A DNA stretch of 64,000 nt from Flavobacterium lindanitolerans (GTDB lineage: Bacteria; Bacteroidota; Bacteroidia; Flavobacteriales; Flavobacteriaceae): NCBI RefSeq assembly GCF_002846575.1, contig NZ_PJND01000009.1, forward strand, positions 186,001 to 250,000. The letters are read 5' to 3'. Below, in pieces: positions 57,079 through 64,000 of the stretch. Position 1 is the first letter of the stretch; each line of letters starts with the position of its first letter. The notes below the pieces were generated by a model. It saw nothing but the letters and a program-made list of their open reading frames with translations. It had not been told where the DNA came from and did no database searches. A program made the position numbers and the translations under genes.

Positions 57079-60000
57079 TTAATCCATATCCGGAACTTTT
57101 GGCTGTTCCGTTTTTTGTTTTTCAGTCTTTTGCGTATCGGCTTTCTTTCTTCGGTCCTGTGTCCATTGGATAAAATCAGGCGAAAGGTCCGAATCCGGCA
57201 TATGGTCTGTTGAAGTATTTTCTTTTTCTTCTTTGGTTTTGATATTGAAAATCTTATACCATAATTCTTTCAGAGTATCAAAATCGACTTCATAGGAAAC
57301 CCCAAGTCCTTGGGTATAGCCAATTCCTTCTCCTATATAGTTAATGTCATTTTCACGGTTAAATACTCTTAAATTTAGAGTTCCGTCATCATTTACCCTG
57401 TATTTCACTTCTACATTACCCACAATTACGGATTGGTTCACACCACCCACAGGCACACCCACTTTTCCGTCAATAGAAATCCTTTCGTTAATTTGTGTGG
57501 TTATGGCAATCCCGAACTGGCTGCTGGTTTCTGCTGTTGGCGTACGGTCTGCCATCTGATAATCCAAAGCAACGGTAAATTTACCGTCTTCATCCTGGAA
57601 CAAATCGTTAAACAAACCGCTGGCTCTTTCAAACAAGCTTCCGTATACTGCCGTTCCTGCGTTTTCCGAACTCAGGAAGTTTCCTGTACCCAAAAGCGAA
57701 AGTGCCTGGTTGACACGGGTATCCTTATCATCCAATTTTACCTGCAATTCCGATTTCAATACAGAACTTACCGTAGGGAAATTAATCGTAAAGTCAGGGT
57801 CAGGATTCATCAGGTTTCCGGTCAATCCGATTACTACTTCAACCGGAACTTTTCGGTTAAAGGAGGCATTATCCTGCAAAACAGCCGGATTGGCCTGGGT
57901 TTTGTAAATGGCATCAATGTTCAGACGGGCTCGTAAAGGGTCACCATCCCATGAAATAGAACTTCCCTTTTTTACCTGGAATTTCTTATCAATAATTCCT
58001 CCGTATTTGAAATTGTATTCTCCTTCCCTAACCTGGAAGTCACCCCACATATTGAATTTACCCAGAGTACTGATTTCAAGTCGCATCGTACCGTCACCAT
58101 TCCCTTTCAGGGCATGTCCGGTATTTCTATCAATAATAATTTCTATTTCTGCTTCGGGTGTGATTTTTAAATCAAACTGCAATTCCAGTCCTGAATTGTT
58201 TATAACCTTTTCAACTATACCTTTTTCCAGATTGTATTTTTCTTTCGGGCTCAGGAATGTGATAAAAGTATTGTTCCCTACTCCTGCTGCCGAATTTATA
58301 GGAATCTTAATACTGGTTCCTTGTTTGGATTCCGCATCCACCGTAATCAACAATCCATTGGTAGGTCCTTTTATAGAAGCCCGTCCGGCAATAAAAGCAG
58401 TACCAAAATACATGGCATCATCAGAATCTTTGGTGTCCAGTGCCAATAATCGGTCAGATTGTATGTTAAGGTCGAGTACCCACTTTTTGAAATTTTGATG
58501 CTTGATGCTTCCAGTCAGATATCCTTTTGTTTTGTATTTGGTATCGGTCATCCTTGCATCATTAAAGCGGAATTGGTTCTCCGTTAAATCAACAATGGAA
58601 CGTTCGTCAAATTCATAATCGACATTCAGATAAGGTACTTTGAGCCCAACTTCATCCAGGAAAAGCCTTCCGTTAATTTGCGGTTCTTTTAGTGTCCCGA
58701 CAAAATTGGCATTACCCGTAGCAAATCCGCGAATCCTCGAAATGACATTACCGCCCAACGGACTCAACGCACCAAGATTGAATTTGTTGAATTTGAAGTC
58801 CAGATCAAAAAGCGTCTGCTTGTTCAATATGCCTATATCTCCCGTGATTATGAAGTTCTCAACATTATCATTTTCCAATACGGAGTTTACGCTAAACCTG
58901 TTCAGGTTTTCATTTCCCTGAATCTGAACCGAAAGATTACCCAAAGCAATCTCGTTCACGTTCAGACTATCGACTGTAATCGTTGAAGCCGGTTGATAGA
59001 TTGCCTTGTTCTGTTTAAAATCAATTTCACCGTTTAGTTTTCCTTCAATACGCAGGCTATCCATTTCGGGCAATAATTTGCCAAGGCTTACTTCCCTGAA
59101 GCTTAACTTCAAATCCTTGTAAGTACTATCGCGAATAATGCCTCCCAACTCAATCTTTTGGTTGTTATGCGTCATCAAAATGTTTTCGATAGAGAAATTC
59201 TTAAACTTCTTATCAAAAACAATTTTGTTGTCGTTGGCATCATTTTCATTCAGGAACCACATATAGTCCTTGATATTGACTTCAGACTTCTTAATACCGA
59301 CAACGTTGTTATTCTTTTCGTCAATCGTGTGGTAAACGTTCAGGTTGTAAAAGTCTTTACTTTCATTTCCGCCTTTAAATTCGGTTCTGAAAAAGAGCGT
59401 GTCTTCAAGCTTAACGTTAATCGTACTGAAATTTGAAATTTTATAACGCTTGGTCTTAATGCTGTCCATTTCGATATAGGCATTATACAGCGGGTTCTGG
59501 TTGTCTATTTCCAAAGAAACCTTATCAAAATAATTTCCGTAAGCCTTAATCTCAGGCGAATCGAAATTCATCTTAAACTGATTCGAGTCGGAAGTCATTT
59601 TTCCTGAAACCACAGTATTTGTCCCAATAGATACTTCCGGCAGGAAAACTTCAATCAGTTTATTGTAAACGGAAAGATTAAAATCTAAAAACTGTCCGGG
59701 TTTTACCTTATTGGGTTTGTAATTGGTATACAGGCTACCTATTGCATTTTCAATAATTTTAGGTACCTGTCTGAATTCATATTTCCCTACAATCTGTCCT
59801 TTAATAATATCAGGCGAATTAATTGCAATTGTACGAACCCTGTTTTCGTCAAAACGGGACTGGATTGTAAAATCATCGAAGAAATAGATGTCTTTTTGGT
59901 TTTGGTAAGAAGTCTGTGAAATAAAAATGTCACCGTACATATTATCGATACTGTTTCCGGTAATCTGCATGGTTACATCGCCCTTAAAAAGTGAAATGGA

Positions 60001-61527
60001 ATCTCTTTTTACAAGATTGAGTTTGTTTAAATCCGCATAATCAATCAGGGCATGGAAATCATAATGGTTTTCCGATTTGCTCAAATCAAGCAATCCTTTG
60101 AAATCCATTTTCAGGTTTTCATCATTTACGACAACCTTTCCCTGAAACAACGGATTTTTAAACGTTCCGTCAACTTCTATATTTTTATAATCGTATTTTT
60201 TAAAATTCAGGCTATAAATTTTCCCGCTCACTTTTGTATCCAAAAATTTTCGCGTGAATCCTTTTCCGGCTACTTCCAAATCCAATGTTACAGGGCCAAA
60301 ATCTTTCTGTCGCAAAAATCTTCCTATATTGAATTTTTCAAAGTTTATATTTCCTTTGTAAGAAGCATTGTCAATATTATCAATATCATACAACTGTAAA
60401 TCTGCCGCAAGCTCTCCAATAGAAGTTGTCAGGTAAATGTCTGCTTTTACATCAGAATGGGTGATTTGTGCATTACCCGTAATATCAAAATCTCCAAGAT
60501 ATTCTAATGAAGAAGGAAGTTTTTCTCCTAATATTCTTGGCAATATCGATTTCAGGTTGGCATAATCCGATGACAGCTTTTTAAAATCTCCACGAATAAG
60601 AAATGCATCTTTATCCGGATTAAAAAGGTTTTTGAAATTAATATCTCCAATAATCTGGGAATGGTTGTCTACAATCAGCTTTAAATTGCGGGTAAAGAAA
60701 TCATTCATCGTCCCGGCCAGGATGGTCGAAAAATTAAATTTCTTGTTTTTCCCGAATTCACCGTAGAAATGATTCAGGTCGTTTGTGGAAATTGAGGCAG
60801 AATCCACATCTACATCAAAGTGAACTTTGTTGACAAAATCAGCAAGCCCGCCTTCTTTGTAGGTCAATACCACATTTCCTTTCAGGTTGGATTCTTTCGT
60901 CAGAAGCGTCAGTTCTTTTAAAAGAATGCTTTCTTTTGAATAGCTGAATTTTCCTGTCAGGTCTTTAACATAGAGGCCTCTGTGGTCTTGAAAGGCCAGC
61001 TTTCGTATTTCCGTGGTAATATCGCTTCCGTAAATCTTAAACTTACGTACACTGGCATCCATTTTAGTAAAATCAACGCTGGTTTTGGTAATCGCATTTT
61101 CGTTTGTAATCTTGAAATGGCTCTTAGACAGATAGATATTATCAGCATTTAGCTGGAACGGCTTATGTGATTTTTTACCGGTATCAAACAGTCCGACAAA
61201 AACATTGATATTGGACTCTTCTTCTCCTTTGTAGTTTTTAAGATTAAAAAACAGCCTGTCTGCATAGATGTCTCCAAAAATCAAATCTCCTGATTTCAGT
61301 TTTTTAAAACTTAAAATATTGGTCTTAATCGAATTGGCATAAATCAGGGTATCTTTGTGATGGTCCCTAATGAGTACCGTTTTCAGTTTTACACCACCAA
61401 AAATGGAGATTGCAACCTGGTCAACATTAATGTCTGTTCCATAATCTTCGTTTAAGGTTTCGGTAACGTAATGTGCTATTTTGGTTTGAACAAAAGGCAG
61501 TGAAAGAGCAATGCCGAGTAACAGCAA
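57079..61527 (-). CDS. tamB: TamB/translocation and assembly module, DUF490
   Basis: 1482 aa from TTG 61527. The protein starts with a membrane helix (LLLGIALSLPFVQTKIA) and continues with very long beta-strand-repeat sequence. A DUF490 C-terminal domain occupies roughly 1020-1430 (RISIDGKVGVPVGGV, VEVKYRVNDDGTLNLRVFN). TamB spans the periplasm and helps outer-membrane assembly or lipid transport. The frame stays open to 61590 and beyond, adding KSIKKFKKIVFRTLLGIILL, a basic start typical of TamB. The first codon there is ATT, so the true start is probably upstream of 61527. Confidence 0.88.
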   Translation of the reverse strand: MLLLGIALSLPFVQTKIAHYVTETLNEDYGTDINVDQVAISIFGGVKLKTVLIRDHHKDTLIYANSIKTNILSFKKLKSGDLIFGDIYADRLFFNLKNYKGEEESNINVFVGLFDTGKKSHKPFQLNADNIYLSKSHFKITNENAITKTSVDFTKMDASVRKFKIYGSDITTEIRKLAFQDHRGLYVKDLTGKFSYSKESILLKELTLLTKESNLKGNVVLTYKEGGLADFVNKVHFDVDVDSASISTNDLNHFYGEFGKNKKFNFSTILAGTMNDFFTRNLKLIVDNHSQIIGDINFKNLFNPDKDAFLIRGDFKKLSSDYANLKSILPRILGEKLPSSLEYLGDFDITGNAQITHSDVKADIYLTTSIGELAADLQLYDIDNIDNASYKGNINFEKFNIGRFLRQKDFGPVTLDLEVAGKGFTRKFLDTKVSGKIYSLNFKKYDYKNIEVDGTFKNPLFQGKVVVNDENLKMDFKGLLDLSKSENHYDFHALIDYADLNKLNLVKRDSISLFKGDVTMQITGNSIDNMYGDIFISQTSYQNQKDIYFFDDFTIQSRFDENRVRTIAINSPDIIKGQIVGKYEFRQVPKIIENAIGSLYTNYKPNKVKPGQFLDFNLSVYNKLIEVFLPEVSIGTNTVVSGKMTSDSNQFKMNFDSPEIKAYGNYFDKVSLEIDNQNPLYNAYIEMDSIKTKRYKISNFSTINVKLEDTLFFRTEFKGGNESKDFYNLNVYHTIDEKNNNVVGIKKSEVNIKDYMWFLNENDANDNKIVFDKKFKNFSIENILMTHNNQKIELGGIIRDSTYKDLKLSFREVSLGKLLPEMDSLRIEGKLNGEIDFKQNKAIYQPASTITVDSLNVNEIALGNLSVQIQGNENLNRFSVNSVLENDNVENFIITGDIGILNKQTLFDLDFKFNKFNLGALSPLGGNVISRIRGFATGNANFVGTLKEPQINGRLFLDEVGLKVPYLNVDYEFDERSIVDLTENQFRFNDARMTDTKYKTKGYLTGSIKHQNFKKWVLDLNIQSDRLLALDTKDSDDAMYFGTAFIAGRASIKGPTNGLLITVDAESKQGTSIKIPINSAAGVGNNTFITFLSPKEKYNLEKGIVEKVINNSGLELQFDLKITPEAEIEIIIDRNTGHALKGNGDGTMRLEISTLGKFNMWGDFQVREGEYNFKYGGIIDKKFQVKKGSSISWDGDPLRARLNIDAIYKTQANPAVLQDNASFNRKVPVEVVIGLTGNLMNPDPDFTINFPTVSSVLKSELQVKLDDKDTRVNQALSLLGTGNFLSSENAGTAVYGSLFERASGLFNDLFQDEDGKFTVALDYQMADRTPTAETSSQFGIAITTQINERISIDGKVGVPVGGVNQSVIVGNVEVKYRVNDDGTLNLRVFNRENDINYIGEGIGYTQGLGVSYEVDFDTLKELWYKIFNIKTKEEKENTSTDHMPDSDLSPDFIQWTQDRRKKADTQKTEKQKTEQPKVPDMD

Positions 61528-61595
61528 AAGTAGAATTATACCCAGTAAGGTACGAAATACTATTTTTTTAAATTTTTTGATACTCTTAATTGTTT

Positions 61596-61603
61596 TATTT
61601 TTG
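61596..61603 (+). promoter_or_regulatory. Candidate -7 box of tsaD
   Basis: TATTTTTG matches TAnnTTTG, 30 nt before the ATG at 61634, with a TTTG at 61576-61579 (16-nt spacing). Confidence 0.5.
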
Positions 61604-61604
61604 T

Positions 61605-61612
61605 CAAATATA
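61605..61612 (-). promoter_or_regulatory. Candidate -7 box of tamB
   Basis: On the minus strand TATATTTG matches TAnnTTTG. It is only one base from the tsaD box and points the other way, placing tamB's likely start of transcription near 61598. Confidence 0.5.
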
Positions 61613-61633
61613 ATTCAAAATCCGTGCCCTTTT

Positions 61634-62656
61634 ATGGGAAATAACTCTCTTTTTATATTAGCTATCGAAAGTTCCTGCGACGATACCGCAGCTGCCATTC
61701 TTCAAGACAACAAAGTCCTGTCCAATGTTGTTGCAAATCAGAGCATTCACGGCGAATATGGCGGTGTAGTTCCCGAACTTGCTTCGAGAGCCCACCAGCA
61801 AAATATCGTTCCCGTTATTGAAATGGCGATTCGCAAAGCAAATATCGATAAAAAACAGTTAAATGCAATAGCTTTTACACAAGGTCCGGGTCTTATGGGG
61901 TCGCTATTGGTAGGCAGTTCTTTTGCCAAATCCTTATCGCTTGCCTTAAAGGTTCCGTTGATTGCCGTTAACCATATGCATGCCCATATTCTGGCGCATT
62001 TTATAGAAGAAGAAGGTTACGACAAGCCGGAATTTCCTTTTCTGGCATTGACAATCAGCGGCGGACATACGCAAATCGTCAAGGTTAACGATTTCTTTGA
62101 TATGGAAATTATTGGAGAAACGACAGATGACGCTGTTGGTGAAGCTTTTGACAAGAGCGCCAAAATTCTGGGACTTCCCTATCCTGGCGGACCTTTGGTT
62201 GACAAATATGCCAAATTGGGAAACCCGAAAGCTTTTTCATTTACCAAACCAAAAGTTCCGGGACTTGATTTCAGCTTTAGCGGCCTAAAAACAGCCATAT
62301 TGTATTTTATACAGAAAAATGTCGCCCAAAATCCAAATTTCATTGAAGAAAATCTGAATGATATCTGTGCTTCCATACAGCACACGATTATTGAAATTTT
62401 GATGGACAAATTAAAACTGGCAGCCCAACAAACCGGTATCAATCAGATTGCCATTGGTGGTGGTGTTTCTGCCAATTCGGGGATTCGCCAGACATTGAAA
62501 GAAGCAGAAACAAAATACGGCTGGAAAACCTTTATTCCCAAATTCGAATATACCACAGATAATGCCGCCATGATTGGAATTGTCGGATATCATAAATATC
62601 TTGCTTCAAAATTTGAAGATAATTCAGTCGTTTCCAAAGCGCGTATTCCGTTTTAA
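61634..62656 (+). CDS. tsaD: tRNA N6-threonylcarbamoyladenosine transferase
   Basis: 340 aa from ATG 61634; the longer open frame to 61511 crosses the tamB/tsaD promoter. ILAIESSCDDTAAAIL, the metal site VNHMHAHILAH, TISGGHTQIV, VGEAFDKSAKILG and FSFSGLKTA are standard TsaD features. It adds threonylcarbamoyl to A37 of tRNAs reading ANN codons. rsmE follows after 2 nt. Confidence 0.95.
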   Translation: MGNNSLFILAIESSCDDTAAAILQDNKVLSNVVANQSIHGEYGGVVPELASRAHQQNIVPVIEMAIRKANIDKKQLNAIAFTQGPGLMGSLLVGSSFAKSLSLALKVPLIAVNHMHAHILAHFIEEEGYDKPEFPFLALTISGGHTQIVKVNDFFDMEIIGETTDDAVGEAFDKSAKILGLPYPGGPLVDKYAKLGNPKAFSFTKPKVPGLDFSFSGLKTAILYFIQKNVAQNPNFIEENLNDICASIQHTIIEILMDKLKLAAQQTGINQIAIGGGVSANSGIRQTLKEAETKYGWKTFIPKFEYTTDNAAMIGIVGYHKYLASKFEDNSVVSKARIPF

Positions 62657-62658
62657 TT

Positions 62659-63369
62659 ATGCAATTATTCTATAATCCAACAATCACAACAGCAACAGAA
62701 ACCTTCTTTTTCGACAAGGAAGAAAGCAAACACATCGTTAAAGTATTACGTAAAAAAGAAGGTGATAATCTATATGTAACCAACGGATTAGGTTATTTAT
62801 TTAAAACCGAAATTGCATTAGCTTCAGATTCAAAATGTTTGGTAAAAATTATTGGCTCTGAAAAAGGTGAAGCAACCGGATATAAGCTTCATCTGGCTGT
62901 TGCGCCTACCAAAATGAACGACCGTTTTGAATGGTTTCTGGAAAAAGCAACCGAAATAGGAATTGGTGAAATTACACCTATCATCTGTGACCATTCTGAA
63001 AGAAAAGTAGTCAAGACAGACCGTTTTGACAAGATTATATTATCGGCTATGAAACAGTCGCTGCATTATTATCTCCCAAAATTGAATGAACCTGTTTCGT
63101 TTAAGGATTTTATAAAACAGCAACAAAACGAAGGGCTAAAGCTCATCGCCCACTGTGAGGAAACCCAGAAAAAATCATTAAAAGAAACCGTATTACCCAA
63201 TCAGGACGTTACGATACTTATTGGTCCGGAAGGTGATTTTTCTGAAAAAGAAATCAAATTGGCGGTCGAAAACAATTACATTCCCGTAACTTTAGGCAAT
63301 ACGCGATTGAGAACTGAAACTGCTGCTGTTGTTGCTTGCCATAGTGTAGTTTTTATAAACGAAAAATAA
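62659..63369 (+). CDS. rsmE: 16S rRNA m3U1498 methyltransferase
   Basis: 236 aa, full length. The N-terminal PUA-like part (HIVKVLRKKEGD, YVTNGLGYLF) is followed by a SPOUT knot: LEKATEIGIGEITPI, LIGPEGDFSEKEI and TLGNTRLRTETAAVVA. It methylates U1498 of 16S rRNA. It is between tsaD and the DUF4159 gene in one likely operon. Confidence 0.94.
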   Translation: MQLFYNPTITTATETFFFDKEESKHIVKVLRKKEGDNLYVTNGLGYLFKTEIALASDSKCLVKIIGSEKGEATGYKLHLAVAPTKMNDRFEWFLEKATEIGIGEITPIICDHSERKVVKTDRFDKIILSAMKQSLHYYLPKLNEPVSFKDFIKQQQNEGLKLIAHCEETQKKSLKETVLPNQDVTILIGPEGDFSEKEIKLAVENNYIPVTLGNTRLRTETAAVVACHSVVFINEK

Positions 63370-63383
63370 ATCCGGTTGAGATT

Positions 63384-64000
63384 ATGAAGAAAATATATTT
63401 TGCATTTCTGTTGTGTTTTTCCCTTGTAGCCCAATCGCAGGAAATTGCCTTATTAAAATACAATGGCGGTGGTGACTGGTATGGAAATCCGACTTCTTTG
63501 CCCAACCTGATTAAATTTTGCAATCAAAATATAAATACCCGAATCACTCCAAAACCGGCAACGGTTGAACCGGGAAGTCCTGACCTGCTCTCCTATCCTT
63601 TTGTACACATGACCGGACACGGGAATGTGGTATTCAGTGATTCCGAAATAAACAATCTACGAAACTATCTTACTTCCGGTGGATTTCTCCATGTAGATGA
63701 CAACTATGGAATGGATGAATATATCCGCAGGGAACTGAAAAGAATTTTTCCAAACAACGCTCTTGTGGAAATCCCGGCAAACCATCCCATATTCCAAAAA
63801 CCTTTTTCATTTCCTGCCGGAATCCCGAAAATCCACGAACACGACAACAAAAGGCCACAGGCATTTGGAATTTTTATAGACAACAGGCTGGCACTTTTGT
63901 ATACTTATGAAACCGATTTGGGTGATGGATGGGAAGACCCGGAAGTGCACAACGACCCAAAAGAAGTTCGTGAAAAAGCACTAAAAATGGGCGCCAATAT
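63384..64000 (+). CDS. DUF4159 protein, 3' end outside the window
   Basis: At least 205 aa from ATG 63384 and still open at the window end. A signal peptide (MKKIYFAFLLCFSLVAQSQ) is followed by LLKYNGGGDWYGNPTSLPNL, VHMTGHGNVVFSDSEINNLR and GGFLHVDDNYGMDEY, the DUF4159 pattern, a glutamine-amidotransferase-like fold of unknown role. It lies 14 nt after rsmE. Confidence 0.8.
   Translation, partial: MKKIYFAFLLCFSLVAQSQEIALLKYNGGGDWYGNPTSLPNLIKFCNQNINTRITPKPATVEPGSPDLLSYPFVHMTGHGNVVFSDSEINNLRNYLTSGGFLHVDDNYGMDEYIRRELKRIFPNNALVEIPANHPIFQKPFSFPAGIPKIHEHDNKRPQAFGIFIDNRLALLYTYETDLGDGWEDPEVHNDPKEVREKALKMGAN

Noticed and set aside
61511..61633. Upstream extension of tsaD
   Set aside because: It crosses the divergent promoter and lacks TsaD features; the conserved start is at 61634.

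Overview
The window looks like a chromosomal segment of a member of the Bacteroidota, most likely Flavobacteriaceae and probably Flavobacterium or a close relative. The evidence is low G+C, a secreted protein with a type IX secretion C-terminal sorting domain, a bacillithiol gene (bshA), a fused E1 alpha/beta 2-oxoacid dehydrogenase, GH97, LptD and TamB envelope genes, and repeated TAnnTTTG promoter -7 boxes, the form used by the Bacteroidota primary sigma factor. No tRNA, rRNA, CRISPR array, prophage or complete insertion sequence was found.

Layout. 1-264: 3' end of a RAYT-type (IS200-like) transposase followed by a near-perfect palindrome. 286-3181: gentisate dioxygenase, a fumarylacetoacetase-fold hydrolase and a maleate isomerase, together a ring-cleavage branch ending in fumarate and pyruvate. 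3256-4841: small membrane protein, SDR oxidoreductase and an exported thioredoxin. 4895-8472 (minus): copper module (Cys-rich exported protein, HMA/DUF3347 lipoprotein, multicopper oxidase with a barrel-like tail). 8767-14733: GH97, AIM24 family, DUF2750 and MscS channel. 14834-17201 (minus): two overlapping exported metallopeptidases, one an archaemetzincin. 17317-22467: two unknown proteins, a membrane glycosyltransferase, and a PadR / membrane protein / serine hydrolase operon. 22545-25664: divergent E1 dehydrogenase and 2-oxoglutarate oxygenase. 25763-27159: a GxxExxY gene whose 3' end is repeated as a ~155-bp tandem array running into a SUI1 gene. 27245-31671: nucleoside phosphorylase, DinB, an unexported binding protein, a transglutaminase-like protein and two envelope proteins. 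31678-35285: ung and a MutS2-like gene flank an 8-bp microsatellite, followed by a DCC protein. 35338-40588: T9SS cargo, aroC, LpxH-like phosphoesterase, outer-membrane protein, PrcB-like lipoprotein and bshA.

40909-50326 (minus) reads as one nine-gene run with gaps of 5-46 nt: amidase, MlaD/MCE protein, membrane Fe-S protein, HAD protein, CCG Fe-S protein, two small proteins, a GH3-serine hydrolase fusion and DUF1801. It mixes cell-wall turnover, envelope lipid transport and electron transfer. Divergent to it are lptD and a RidA gene. 53641-56786 (minus) holds an N-acetylglucosamine-type kinase, gap and pfkA. 57079 to the end has tamB divergent from tsaD, rsmE and a truncated DUF4159 gene.

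Most of the window is ordinary core genome. The most unusual structure is the GxxExxY-tail repeat array at 26045-26818, which replaces the upstream region of the SUI1 gene and fuses to it in frame. Other points of interest are the face-to-face tamB/tsaD promoters with no ATG for tamB, the 8-bp microsatellite between two DNA-repair genes, the RAYT-linked palindrome, and the multicopper oxidase with a barrel-like tail.
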